A stretch of DNA of 39,027 nucleotides from the NCBI GenBank assembly GCA_025354825.1, contig JANXMC010000096.1:1-39027 (forward strand), given 5' to 3'. Below, piece by piece: positions 8,467-16,841 of this stretch (position 1 is its first letter; each line of letters begins with the position of its first letter). The notes beneath the pieces were generated by a model, which worked only from the letters and a program-made list of their open reading frames with translations, had not been told where the DNA came from and did no database searches. The stretch comes from Myxococcales bacterium (lineage in GTDB: Bacteria; Myxococcota_A; Polyangia; Polyangiales; Polyangiaceae). The position numbers and the translations under genes are program-made.

Positions 8467-9465
8467 CTACGGAAGAACGGTCGTGAAACATTCGCTTGCG
8501 ATCGGCGCTTTTGCGATAACGCCGAGGTCGACGAGCTGAGACGCGAGCGTCGCGAAGCGCGCTTCGTCCATCGCGCCCAAGCCCTGCGCTTTCGACGCGT
8601 CGGTCTCGATGAGCGGCTTCTGGGCTTCGGCCGCGGCCGCGAACGTTTCGGCATCCATCGCGCCGTTGAGCTTTTGCATGACGGCGTTGGCAGGCTTCGG
8701 ATCGCGCAGATACGCCTTCCACCCATCGGCCGATGCGCGCACGAAGGCGCGAACGGCGTCGCGCTTGTCGCGGAGCATCGCCCCGCGCGTGATGATCATA
8801 CTGGCATATGGATTAAAGCCCGATTCGGCGCCGAGGAACACCTTTGCGCGCACACCGCGCTTCTTCACGGCGATGGGCTCGCTCGTCACGTAGCACTGCT
8901 GCGCATACGTAGCGTCCGTGAGAAACTTCGCCACGCCGCCGTCGTAGGGGACGATCGATACGCCGTGGAAGCCGAGCTTCTTTCGTAAGTACATTCCAAA
9001 CGGCAAACCGAGCTCGAGGGCGAGAATGCCACTTTTGAGATCGGCGAGGCTCGCGACGTTTTGTTCCTCGTGGACCATGACACCTTGGGGCGAGACTTGA
9101 AACGTCGCGAAGATGGCGACCACGTCGGCGCCGCGAACGCGGGCGGTCACCACGTCGTCTGCGCCCGCGATGCCGAAGTCGGCCTGGCCGCTGGCGACGA
9201 GCTGCACGACGGGCGACCCCGCGCCGCCGCCTTTGAGCTCGACTTCGAGCCCTTCGCGCGCGTAGGCGCCGTTTTCGCGTGCGGCGTAGAGGCCGCCGAA
9301 CTCGGGCTCGGCGACCCAATTGAGCTGCACGCGCAGCTTCGTCGCGGGGGGCGCGCCGTCGCTTGCGTCGTTCGTCGTAGCTGCGGGCTTGCGGCACCCG
9401 GCGATCACCAAGAAGGCTCCCGTGGCCAATGCGAATAACGGAATGCGTCGAATCGTCGTGACCAT
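8467..9465 (-). CDS. ABC importer substrate-binding lipoprotein, NMT1/THI5/SsuA class
   Basis: This 332-residue protein is the extracytoplasmic binding component of the importer encoded just upstream. The ATG at 9465 gives a clean lipoprotein signal, FALATGAFLVIAGC, followed by a short Ser/Ala linker. The mature part matches the NMT1/THI5-like fold: KLRVQLNWVAEPEFGGLYAA, then GQADFGIAGADDVVTAR, SPQGVMVHEEQNVASLADLK and a helical C-terminus. This class binds pyrimidine precursors of thiamine, riboflavin, sulfonates or nitrate. The opening strand QLNWVAEPEFGGLYAA is most like hydroxymethylpyrimidine and related nucleobase-precursor binders, but the ligand cannot be decided from sequence. The start lies 14 bp after the permease stop, so the three transporter genes are one operon. 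Confidence 0.88.
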   Translation of the reverse strand: MVTTIRRIPLFALATGAFLVIAGCRKPAATTNDASDGAPPATKLRVQLNWVAEPEFGGLYAARENGAYAREGLEVELKGGGAGSPVVQLVASGQADFGIAGADDVVTARVRGADVVAIFATFQVSPQGVMVHEEQNVASLADLKSGILALELGLPFGMYLRKKLGFHGVSIVPYDGGVAKFLTDATYAQQCYVTSEPIAVKKRGVRAKVFLGAESGFNPYASMIITRGAMLRDKRDAVRAFVRASADGWKAYLRDPKPANAVMQKLNGAMDAETFAAAAEAQKPLIETDASKAQGLGAMDEARFATLASQLVDLGVIAKAPIASECFTTVLP

Positions 9466-9479
9466 TCGGAAGATGCCTC

Positions 9480-10268
9480 TCAGTTGTTTCTTTCGTATCG
9501 CCGAAGGGCAACTGCCGACAGGGTTGAAATGCCAACGAACATCGCAATACCCACGAAGGCCGACGCGAGAACGGCGGCGAAAAGCAGGTCTGTACGCAGC
9601 TGGCGGTACGCCGTCATCACGACGATACCGAGGCCTGGGCTCCCTTCGGCGAAGCCTGCGACGAGCTCGCCGACGATGGCGCCTATCACCGCGAGACCGC
9701 ACGCGATGCGGAGACCCGTGGTGATGTTGGGCAGCGCGTGGGGGAGCTCGAGCTTCACGAGAACCTGTGCGTGTGACGCACCATAGAGCTTGAAGAGATC
9801 GCGAAGCGAAGGGTCGACGGCGCGCACGCCGGCAAGCGTATTCGTGATTACGGGGAAGACCGAAACGATGAATGCCGAGGCCGCGACGGCGCGGGGGCCG
9901 ACGCCGAACCAGAGAACGAGAAGAGGCGCGATGGCGACGATGGGAACGGTCTGAAGGATAAGCGCGTAGGGGTAGAACGCCCGCTCGACGAGGCGCGAGG
10001 ACGCGAGCACGAACGCCGTGACGACGCCGAAGACGGCGCTGGCGACGAACCCCGCGAGGGCGGTGAGCGACGTCGTGAGGCAGGCACTCGCGAGGGGGCC
10101 CGCGTTTGCAAAAGCCGCGGCCGCAACGGCGCTCGGTGGCGGCAAGAGATAGGCGGGAATGGCAAGTCCACGCGCGATCGACTCCCAAATGAGAATGCCA
10201 ACGATTGCTGCGCCCAACGGCGGAAGAAGGATCGCGGCGACGGCTTTCGCCCGGCGGGCGGCGCTCAC
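9480..10268 (-). CDS. ABC importer permease, ThiX/SsuC (BPD_transp_1) class
   Basis: This 262-residue protein is the inner-membrane permease of the importer. It has about six hydrophobic helices, beginning with AILLPPLGAAIVGILIWES. The cytoplasmic EAA loop that docks the ATPase is visible at LRDLFKLYGASHAQVLVKLELPHALPNI. Its length is normal for the family. The GTG start at 10268 overlaps the stop codon of the ATPase gene in a GTGA, so translation is probably coupled. The binding-protein gene follows after 14 bp. Confidence 0.92.
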   Translation of the reverse strand: MSAARRAKAVAAILLPPLGAAIVGILIWESIARGLAIPAYLLPPPSAVAAAAFANAGPLASACLTTSLTALAGFVASAVFGVVTAFVLASSRLVERAFYPYALILQTVPIVAIAPLLVLWFGVGPRAVAASAFIVSVFPVITNTLAGVRAVDPSLRDLFKLYGASHAQVLVKLELPHALPNITTGLRIACGLAVIGAIVGELVAGFAEGSPGLGIVVMTAYRQLRTDLLFAAVLASAFVGIAMFVGISTLSAVALRRYERNN

Positions 10269-11056
10269 GTGTCGCCCCCCTCGAGCGCGCTCAAGAGCTT
10301 CGCCGCCTCGCGGGCGAAGCCGGGCGTCGCGCGAGTGGCAGACGTGCGCGCGCCGTTTTCCGGATCGAGGGTAATCGGCTGGTCGTAGACGACGCGGGCG
10401 GGTCGCTTGGAGAAAACGATGGCCCGCTCAGCCAAGAACGTAGCCTCGAAGATCGCGTGGGTGACGAAGAGGATCGTGAGCTTTCGCTCTTTCCAAATGG
10501 CAAAGAGTCGCTCGTCGAGCCGCTGACGCGTGAGCTCGTCGAGGGCGGCGAAGGGCTCGTCCATCAAAAGCAACTTGGGCTTGGTGACGAGCGCGCGGGC
10601 GATGGACGCACGCATGCGCATGCCGCCCGAGAGCTCACGGGGGTAGCGGTTGGCGGCGTCGGTCAGCTCCACCTGCGCGAGCGCTTCGAGCACCGCGGCG
10701 TCGCGCTCGGCGTGCGAAACGCCGCCCAGCTCCAGGGGGAGCGCGACGTTTTCGGCGACGCTTCGCCACGGAAGGAGGTGCGCATCTTGGAACACGTAAG
10801 CGATCTCTCCTCGCCCGCGCGACGCCACCTCGACCGAGCCTTCGTCGGGCGCATCGAGCCCCGATACCATTCGCAGAAGCGTCGATTTGCCGCAGCCCGA
10901 AGGGCCGATGAGCGCGCAGAACTCGCCTTCTTCGAGCGCGAAGCTCACGCCGTCGACCGCGAGGACGGAGGCGCCGTCATTCGTGAGACCGCCGAGAGGG
11001 CCTGTTTTCTCTGGGAATCGGCGCTTCACGCCGCGGATGTCGACTGTCTTCGGCAT
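10265..11056 (-). CDS. ABC importer ATP-binding protein, nitrate/sulfonate/thiamine-precursor class
   Basis: This 263-residue ATPase powers the importer. The ATG at 11056 (MPKTVDIRGVKRRFPE) is chosen over a longer Arg-rich upstream extension because the ABC domain starts there. It carries Walker A GPSGCGKST, Q-loop YVFQDAHLLPWRSV, signature LSGGMRMR, Walker B LLLMDEPFAALD and the switch His in LFVTHAIFEA. The Q-loop DAHLLPWRSV pattern is typical of SsuB/TauB/ThiZ-type ATPases. It is the first gene of the operon and is divergent from the lipoprotein gene at 11242. No thiamine-pyrophosphate riboswitch was recognised in the leader. Confidence 0.93.
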   Translation of the reverse strand: MPKTVDIRGVKRRFPEKTGPLGGLTNDGASVLAVDGVSFALEEGEFCALIGPSGCGKSTLLRMVSGLDAPDEGSVEVASRGRGEIAYVFQDAHLLPWRSVAENVALPLELGGVSHAERDAAVLEALAQVELTDAANRYPRELSGGMRMRASIARALVTKPKLLLMDEPFAALDELTRQRLDERLFAIWKERKLTILFVTHAIFEATFLAERAIVFSKRPARVVYDQPITLDPENGARTSATRATPGFAREAAKLLSALEGGDT

Positions 11057-11241
11057 AGCTTCGAGGGGGCGCGCTCCTGGCAATAGGGTGTGACGCAGCG
11101 AGGCGCAATATGCTCGGTGTCGCACGATTGTCGCAGAGCGCGGGCTACGCGCGCGCCACAACGAGACGCGAGACGGACGCACGAGAGCGAGACGGGGGCG
11201 CGCTCGCGCAGCTAGAACATGTTTCGGACGGGAACGTTGGG

Positions 11242-12471
11242 ATGCGAGAAACGCGGCTGCGACGAAACATGGCGGGCGCGCCCGTGCGCGTAGCCGTGCG
11301 CGAAAAAGCCCTGAGTCTCTCGTTCGCGCGCATCGTCGGGCTGGTTCTCGCGGTGCCTGCCGCCGTGGTGACGGCGTGCGTGGCGAGCGCCGAGCACCCC
11401 GTCGTCGACGCATCGATGGCGAGCGATGGTGGCGTTGCCGACGGGGCGCCCGACCCCTGCGCACCGACCCCCTACGACGCTTCGACCCTCGAAGGCGATG
11501 CCGCCGGATGCGCGGAGCTTCGCCTCTTGCCGTGTGGAATGCCGCCGAAGGTCGAAATGCGCGGCTGCTCTCCGGATTTGCTCAGTTGCGCGCAGATATG
11601 CAATCTCGAGGCGCTCTTCCGATGTCAGCTCTCGACGGCCTCGTGCGACACCGAGGCGGGCATTTACCCCGACGCGGCGCTCCTTTTCGAGTGCATTACC
11701 TGCGCTGGGAGCGGTGGGCGGCGCCCCCGAGGCCTCGTGCCGATGCGCGCGCGAGCTTCGACGCTCGCCGCAGAGGGTGACCTCGCCGCCGTCGGCGCGT
11801 ACTTCGCAAAGCTCGCCTACCTCGAGGCCGCGTCGGTCCGAGCGTTTCGCGAGCTCGCGGCGGCGCTCACGCGTTTCGTGGCGCCGCGTGCGCTCGTCGT
11901 GGCCGCGCACGCTTCCTCGAGCGACGAGCGGCGCCATGCCCGCGCCGTGCGGCGCCTCGCGGCTCGCTTCGGAGTAGCGCCGCCACGCCCTGCGGTCGCA
12001 CGCGAGCGTGGCGCGCGGGCGCCGTCGCTCGCCGAGATGCTCGACGACAGCGTCGTCGAAGGGTGCATCTTCGAAGGGTATTCCGCCCTGCTTTTGCAGT
12101 ACCAAGCGCGAGCGGCAGGGGATCCGCGCACGGCCCGCACCCTCTCGCGTATTGCGGACGACGAGGCGCGCCACGTGGCGCTGGCGTGGGAGATCCTCGC
12201 GTGGGGGTTGCCGAGGGTTGACGTGTCAACCCGCTGCCATCTACGTCAGTCGCTCGAGCGCGCCCTCGCGACGCTCGAAGCCCAGGCGGCGCCGCCGCCG
12301 AATGCCGACGTCGCGCGCATCGCCGGCGCGCCGTCGCCAGAGGCCACGCGCCGCCTCACGTTCGCCTTTACACGTTTCGTCCGCGCCGAGGCCGACGGCG
12401 TCTTCGGCGTCGTGCACGCCGCGTCGAGGCTCGACACGAACGACTTCGCGTTATCGACGACGCTCACGTGA
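11242..12471 (+). CDS. Secreted lipoprotein with a di-iron ferritin-like domain
   Basis: This protein of about 409 residues has an export signal (SFARIVGLVLAVPAAVV) ending in the lipobox VVTAC, an Asp/Gly-rich linker, a Cys-rich stretch with about nine Cys (LLPCGMPPKVEMRGC to ECITCAG) and a C-terminal four-helix domain. That domain shows the full di-iron ligand set: Glu195 in LAYLEAAS, Glu229-x-x-His232 in SDERRHAR, Glu273 or Glu278 in VVEGCIFEGYS, and Glu308-x-x-His311 in DDEARHVAL. This is the E/ExxH/E/ExxH layout of ferritin-like oxidases and iron-storage proteins. An extracytoplasmic location is unusual for this fold. The start at 11242 is uncertain; ATG 11269 is equally possible. Function (iron handling, oxygen or peroxide chemistry) is unknown. 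Confidence 0.8.
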   Translation: MRETRLRRNMAGAPVRVAVREKALSLSFARIVGLVLAVPAAVVTACVASAEHPVVDASMASDGGVADGAPDPCAPTPYDASTLEGDAAGCAELRLLPCGMPPKVEMRGCSPDLLSCAQICNLEALFRCQLSTASCDTEAGIYPDAALLFECITCAGSGGRRPRGLVPMRARASTLAAEGDLAAVGAYFAKLAYLEAASVRAFRELAAALTRFVAPRALVVAAHASSSDERRHARAVRRLAARFGVAPPRPAVARERGARAPSLAEMLDDSVVEGCIFEGYSALLLQYQARAAGDPRTARTLSRIADDEARHVALAWEILAWGLPRVDVSTRCHLRQSLERALATLEAQAAPPPNADVARIAGAPSPEATRRLTFAFTRFVRAEADGVFGVVHAASRLDTNDFALSTTLT

Positions 12472-12511
12472 GCCACGCACTCCCTGACACCTGCCGCCAG
12501 AGGATCATTTC

Positions 12512-14041
12512 ATGAGAACGACCCGACGCCCGTGGCCTCTTTCGCTCCCCTCGCTTCTCGCCGTCACCGTGCCTGTCGCCGCGTTCGCGACGATCGCCTT
12601 CGTGGCGCCCGCCTGCTCGACGTCGAGCACCGTTGCCGAGCCTCCGCCGCCGAGCGACGACGCGGGCGTCGCCGAAGTGCTCGCCCCGCCGCCCATCACG
12701 CGGACGGAGACCGAAGCGACACTCGCCCCCAAACGGAAGGCGTGCACGTTCAAGGCGGGCGCGTGGCCGGCCGAGAGCATTGGAAACGACTACCCACTTG
12801 GCGCCGATATTCCGATTAAGCACGTGATTGTGATCATGCAGGAGAACCGCTCTTTCGATCACTACCTTGGCCGCTTGGTCGCGCAGAACTACTATAAGAA
12901 AGGCGATTTCACCGAAGGCGGGGAAGGGTTCTCCCACAACGACGAGCTCGACGCACCGCCCGACGGATGGTCGAACGCCGACAGCGACGGCACCCTCGTC
13001 GTGCCTCACCCCGACAACGAATATTGCTATGGCGTAAATCATAGTTGGGGCGACATGCACGACGACTACAACGACGGGAAGCTCGATCACTTCGTGACGA
13101 ACAACAACCCGAACGGCCAGCGTGCGTTCTTCTACCAGGACGACACGGTCATTCCTTTTTACTACGCTCTCGCGAGCACGTTCTCTGTCGGCGACAGGTA
13201 CTTCGCGTCGGTGATGTCATCGACCTGGCCCAATCGCCTTTTCGCGATGGCGGCCACGTCCTTCGGCGTCGGTGACAACTCGTTCGTGACCCTCGACACG
13301 CTCGACAAGCCCGTCGCCCAGATTTTCTCGCTTCTCGAGAAGGGCGGCCACTCGTGGAAGGACTACACCGACGGGCCGCACCAGGTGTCTTTCTTTGCAA
13401 AGTTCGGCTGGAGCCCGGCGGCGATTGCCCACTACGGAAACATTCGGTGTGATCTCCTCGCCGACATAAAGAACGATACGCTCCCCGACGTGAGCTACGT
13501 GATGGGCGACGAGATCGATCAGACGTCGGACGAAGGGCCGTCGGCGCTTCCCGGGATTGGTGGCCAGCTCGTCGAAGGGGTCGTCCGCCAGCTCTTCACG
13601 TCGCCCTCGTGGAAGGACACGGTCGTCTTCATCAATTACGACGAGAACGGCGGAACGGCCGACCACGTACGCCCCGCCGATGCGTGCCCGCCCGACGACT
13701 TCGAGCCCCACGACGAGAACAACGCGAAGCTGCCGGGCGACTTCAAGCAGACCGGCTTCCGGGTGCCGTTCATCGTCGTTTCGCCCTATTCAAAGGCGCA
13801 CTACGCGTCGCACACGGTCTTCGACCACGCATCGGTCGTGAGGTTCATCGAGGCGAAGTTCGGCCTCCCTGCGATGACAGGGCGCGACGCGAACGCGAAT
13901 ATCCCTCTCGATATGTTCGACTTCAAAAACCCGCCGTTTCTCACGCCGCCGGACATCAAAGCCCACACCACGGTGCCGCAAGACGTGCTGACGAAGTGCA
14001 ATCAGGTCTACGCGCCGCTCACGTGCGATCGACCGCAGTGA
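12512..14041 (+). CDS. Phosphoesterase/phospholipase C-family lipoprotein
   Basis: This 509-residue protein belongs to the phosphoesterase family that includes bacterial phospholipase C and acid phosphatases. It has a signal peptide ending in a lipobox (FVAPAC) and a short Pro/Asp linker. The family hallmarks follow: KHVIVIMQENRSFDHYLG near residue 110, SSTWPNRLF near 235, VVFINYDENGGTADHV and VPFIVVSPYSK, then FDHASVVRFIEAKFGL. The length is about normal for the family. It should hydrolyse phosphate esters, possibly phospholipids, outside the cytoplasm. It follows the ferritin-like lipoprotein by 40 bp and may share its transcript. Its last 23 bases overlap the end of the convergent AI-2E-family gene. 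Confidence 0.92.
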   Translation: MRTTRRPWPLSLPSLLAVTVPVAAFATIAFVAPACSTSSTVAEPPPPSDDAGVAEVLAPPPITRTETEATLAPKRKACTFKAGAWPAESIGNDYPLGADIPIKHVIVIMQENRSFDHYLGRLVAQNYYKKGDFTEGGEGFSHNDELDAPPDGWSNADSDGTLVVPHPDNEYCYGVNHSWGDMHDDYNDGKLDHFVTNNNPNGQRAFFYQDDTVIPFYYALASTFSVGDRYFASVMSSTWPNRLFAMAATSFGVGDNSFVTLDTLDKPVAQIFSLLEKGGHSWKDYTDGPHQVSFFAKFGWSPAAIAHYGNIRCDLLADIKNDTLPDVSYVMGDEIDQTSDEGPSALPGIGGQLVEGVVRQLFTSPSWKDTVVFINYDENGGTADHVRPADACPPDDFEPHDENNAKLPGDFKQTGFRVPFIVVSPYSKAHYASHTVFDHASVVRFIEAKFGLPAMTGRDANANIPLDMFDFKNPPFLTPPDIKAHTTVPQDVLTKCNQVYAPLTCDRPQ

Positions 14042-15209
14042 CGGCGACGCCGTCGCTCGGCACGGTGAGTCGCGACGAACCGGCGGGCTCGTCGGGATGA
14101 CCTACGCCCAGGAGAACGGCGTCGACCGCGTCGGTCGTGCCGTTCTCTGCCCCCTTGGCGAGCGCCGTGTGGTCTCGAATGACCTCGGCGCTCAAGTACC
14201 CCCGTAGCCAGATGCGTTCGATGATCGGATATGCGGCCACCAGGGGGAGGACGAGAATCGCGCCGATGATCCCCTGCAGCGCCGAGCCCACGACGAGCGC
14301 CAACAGCACGGTGAGCGTCGAGAGGCGAAGCGTATTGCCGTAAACGCGCGGAACGATGATGTACGTTTCGATCTGGTGGTATCCTAAATAGCCGCCGACG
14401 ACGGCGATGGCGGCAATGGGCGATACCGTCATGGCGAGAAGGGCCGCGGGGACGACGGCGAGGATGATTCCTACAACGGGAATCACGTCGAACGCCGCCG
14501 CGAGGAACGCCAGCGGGAGAACGGCCGGGACCTTGAGAGCCCACAACAGAATCGCCACGAAGACGCCAAACAGCAGAGACGTGAACGCCTGGCCGCGAAC
14601 GTACGCGTAAACGACGTTCGACACCTCCGGCACCGTCTCCGCCATCTTCTGACGATGGTGGCGCGGTACATAGGCCAAAAGCCACGCGTAAAGACGCTTA
14701 CCGTCGATAATCAAATAGAGCGTCGTGATGACTACGAAGAACGTCGTCATCACGGTCGAGACGGCGAGCTTCCCCCAGACCAACGGCTGGTTCACGTACG
14801 CCGCGAAATCGGGCGACGACGGCAGCGCGAACACCTGGTCGATGACCTTCAGCAACACCGGCTCGTTCGGCGGTACGCGCGAGAGGACGCGCTCACGGAG
14901 CGCCGGCAAGTCGGCAATCAGCTTCGCGACCTGTTCGGCCAACGGGGGCGCTGCAACCGCGAGGAAGAGCGCCGCGAGGCCCAAGAGGAACACGGCGAGG
15001 ATCATCACCGAGATTCCGCGCTGGATGCCGCGACGTTCGCCGTGGGCGACCATGGGGTCGAGCGCAACGGCGAGCAAAAGCGATATGGAGAGGAATACGA
15101 GCTCGGGCCAGAGCTTGAGCGCGGCCCAGACGAGGAGAATCGTCGTCAGCACCTTGAGGATGGTGCGGGTCGGTATATGAATCGAATAGACGTGCTCGGG
15201 AGGGGTCAT
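14019..15209 (-). CDS. AI-2E family transporter (permease)
   Basis: This 396-residue polytopic inner-membrane protein belongs to the AI-2E exporter family, whose members move autoinducer-2, ions or unknown solutes. About eight hydrophobic segments are visible, starting with VLTTILLVWAALKLW and SISLLLAVALDPMV. The long cytoplasmic region between membrane pairs (PPLAEQVAKLIADLPALRERV) and the C-terminal family pattern GYHQIETYIIVPRVYGNTL then LPLVAAYPIIERIW are present. The substrate cannot be inferred. The 3' end overlaps the convergent phosphoesterase gene by 23 bp, so the last seven codons of each are read on opposite strands. Confidence 0.93.
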   Translation of the reverse strand: MTPPEHVYSIHIPTRTILKVLTTILLVWAALKLWPELVFLSISLLLAVALDPMVAHGERRGIQRGISVMILAVFLLGLAALFLAVAAPPLAEQVAKLIADLPALRERVLSRVPPNEPVLLKVIDQVFALPSSPDFAAYVNQPLVWGKLAVSTVMTTFFVVITTLYLIIDGKRLYAWLLAYVPRHHRQKMAETVPEVSNVVYAYVRGQAFTSLLFGVFVAILLWALKVPAVLPLAFLAAAFDVIPVVGIILAVVPAALLAMTVSPIAAIAVVGGYLGYHQIETYIIVPRVYGNTLRLSTLTVLLALVVGSALQGIIGAILVLPLVAAYPIIERIWLRGYLSAEVIRDHTALAKGAENGTTDAVDAVLLGVGHPDEPAGSSRLTVPSDGVAVTAVDRT

Positions 15210-15330
15210 GGCGACGGCGGCAAGGCTCAGTGCAAGAGCTCGGCCGCCGCGGATCGCGCTTGATTCGCGCCCCCGCGCTGCGGATGGGGTGGGGCGCTTT
15301 TGAGCGATTGTGGCTTTAGAGACGAGCGCC

Positions 15331-15382
15331 CATGTCGCGGCTCACAGCCGCGCGGACATGTCGCGGCTCACAGGCGCGCGGA
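15331..15382. repeat. 26-bp direct tandem duplication
   Basis: A 26-base unit starting CATGTCGCGGCTCACAG is present twice head to tail (15331-15356 and 15357-15382) with one mismatch (CCG versus GCG). On the reverse strand each copy can end a reading frame with Ser-Ala-Arg-Leu-stop, in two different frames because 26 is not a multiple of three. It lies at the 3' end of the doubtful small gene at 15368-15574 and looks like a recent slippage or duplication event. Confidence 0.85.
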
Positions 15383-15574
15383 CAAGTGCTCGCGCAGTAC
15401 GACGCCGCGCCCCGGGACCGCCGTGCCCGTCACGTCGTCGTTCCCCACCGGACAGCCGCCGATTTTCATGAGAAGTGGCTTCGCGAACGGCATGTGCGAG
15501 AGGCCGATGCCCGCGACGACTGCCCCGAGCGAGGTCGCCCCGTGAGAACATCGAGCCGGTTTTGAAAGTGCCAT
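15368..15574 (-). CDS. Possible small protein of 68 residues, unknown
   Basis: A reverse-strand frame of 68 codons starts with ATG at 15574, preceded by AGGA at a reasonable distance (AATAGGAAATACAATG). The product has a weakly hydrophobic stretch, SLGAVVAGIGLSHMPFAKPLL, followed by MKIGGCPVGNDDVTG and a C-terminus lying in the second copy of the 26-bp duplication. I do not recognise a family. The KIGGCPVG segment looks protein-like, but the gene sits next to decayed coding sequence and may itself be a remnant. It stops 158 bp from the AI-2E gene start. Confidence 0.4.
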   Translation of the reverse strand: MALSKPARCSHGATSLGAVVAGIGLSHMPFAKPLLMKIGGCPVGNDDVTGTAVPGRGVVLREHLSARL

Positions 15575-15586
15575 TGTATTTCCTAT

Positions 15587-15780
15587 TCAGTAGTGCGCCG
15601 CCGCGCGACGACCTACACCGCCGACCACGCCGACGTCGGCCGAGGAGGCGCCCGCGCTCGTGAGAACACCCGCGGCGATGGTGACGAACTTGTCGAAGAC
15701 GCTGCCCGGAATGCGTCGGTGACAGGAAGGGGCGTGCCCGTATCGGCTTTCGAGCCCGTGCCGCTAGCACGGCAGATCTT
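15587..15780 (-). pseudogene. Decayed coding remnant, possibly of a small lipoprotein
   Basis: The reverse strand shows coding-like sequence split over two frames. One frame reads KICRASGTGSKADTGTPLPV directly after a stop codon (near 15780-15715). After a shift, the other frame reads GSVFDKFVTIAAGVLTSAG and continues to a TGA at 15587-15589. The first piece resembles the start of a mature lipoprotein after its Cys, but no start codon or signal peptide is present. No intact frame covers the region. Together with 15210-15330, where I see nothing, this accounts for the 640 bp between the AI-2E and SIMPL genes. Confidence 0.35.
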
Positions 15781-15848
15781 TTAATTGCCTGCCGCGTCTG
15801 AACGTAGTGTCTAAGTTGAAAACAAATTTCATCAGGAGAATTCCGAAA

Positions 15849-16697
15849 ATGACTGCCCGGTCTTACGTAAATAACTTTGCGCGTGTCGCGTTTAGCCTCG
15901 CTCTTTCCGCCGTAGGGGTTGGCAGCATCGAGGGGTGCGCCTCTCAGGATCACATGGTTCTCGCGGACGCGAGCGCCACCGGCATCAGCGTCTCGGGAAC
16001 GGGCGAAGCGATGGGGCGTCCGGATATTGGCCATATTCAAATTGGATTCGAGGCGCGCTTCGCCACCGCCGAGCAGGCGAGCGATACCGCGAGCTCCCAA
16101 ATGACCGCCGTCGTCGCGGCGCTCAAGGCGCTCGGTGTCGCCGACAAAGACATTCGCACCAACCGCATTTCACTCGATCGCGAGTTTCAGCCGGCCCCTC
16201 CCACGCCCATCGCGGTCGCTCCGACGGCCCCCGTCGCGCCGCCGAAGGGCGGGAGGCCGATGGCGCCCGTTGCGCCGACGGCGGTCGTCGTCGCGCCGCC
16301 GACGCCGCAGGGGTACGAGGTTTTCCGCGCATCGGGGAGCGTCGAGGTGACCCTTCGTGATCTCGACAAGGCCGGCCTCGTGATTCAGGCGGCGACGAAG
16401 GCCGGCGCGAACGACGTTGGCAATTTCGAAATGACGGTCGAGGATCAAAAGCCCCTCGAGAAGCAGGCGCGCGACAAAGCGGTCGCCGACGCCCGCTCCC
16501 GCGCCGAGCAGCTCGCGAAGCTCGCCGGCGTCACGCTGGGGCCGGTCGTCGCCATTCAAGAAGAGGGGTCGGGCGGCTCCTATGCGCCGCGCATGGCGAT
16601 GTTCGCGCCCAAGGCTGCGGGCGAAGCGATGCCGATCGAACGGGGCGACGTGAAGGTCACGCGCCAAGTGAACCTGAGGTTTTCGATCGCCCGCTGA
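15849..16697 (+). CDS. SIMPL-domain (DUF541) lipoprotein
   Basis: This 282-residue envelope protein belongs to the SIMPL/DUF541 family, whose members (for example E. coli YggE) are linked to oxidative-stress tolerance, although the biochemical role is unclear. The ATG at 15849 is preferred because AGGAGA lies 9 bases upstream, and it gives a signal peptide ending GSIEGC. The family start ATGISVSGTGEAMGRPDIG and the repeated helix-strand pattern (MTAVVAALKALGVADKDIRT, later KAVADARSRAEQLAKLAGV) are clear. A Pro/Ala-rich insert of about 45 residues (PAPPTPIAVAPTAPVAPP) interrupts the domain near residue 120 and is longer than usual. The first codons are richer in A and T than the rest of the window. 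Confidence 0.9.
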   Translation: MTARSYVNNFARVAFSLALSAVGVGSIEGCASQDHMVLADASATGISVSGTGEAMGRPDIGHIQIGFEARFATAEQASDTASSQMTAVVAALKALGVADKDIRTNRISLDREFQPAPPTPIAVAPTAPVAPPKGGRPMAPVAPTAVVVAPPTPQGYEVFRASGSVEVTLRDLDKAGLVIQAATKAGANDVGNFEMTVEDQKPLEKQARDKAVADARSRAEQLAKLAGVTLGPVVAIQEEGSGGSYAPRMAMFAPKAAGEAMPIERGDVKVTRQVNLRFSIAR

Positions 16698-16841
16698 TGC
16701 GCAATCGAGTTGGGGCGGTATGGCTTCGGTGTCGTACTGGCGGAGCCCGCGCGAGCTGACTAGCTTCGACGCGGGCGCCGCGCGAAGATGCGGGCTCAGC
16801 CGTGTATCCCCATTTCGCGTGCGCGCAGCTAAGGGCCGAAA

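Noticed and set aside
11057-11241. Thiamine-pyrophosphate riboswitch before the importer operon
   Set aside because: Neither the CTGAGA element nor the ACCTGATCTGG-like thi-box was found on the reverse strand.
12464-13090. Long reverse-strand open frame opposite the phosphoesterase gene
   Set aside because: It is a mirror of a strongly supported gene and has no start signal or recognisable motif. High GC makes such shadow frames common here.
16743-16797. GAGCCCGC/GCGGGCTC inverted repeat after the SIMPL gene
   Set aside because: The eight-base arms are 39 bases apart and no T run follows, so it is too weak to call a terminator.
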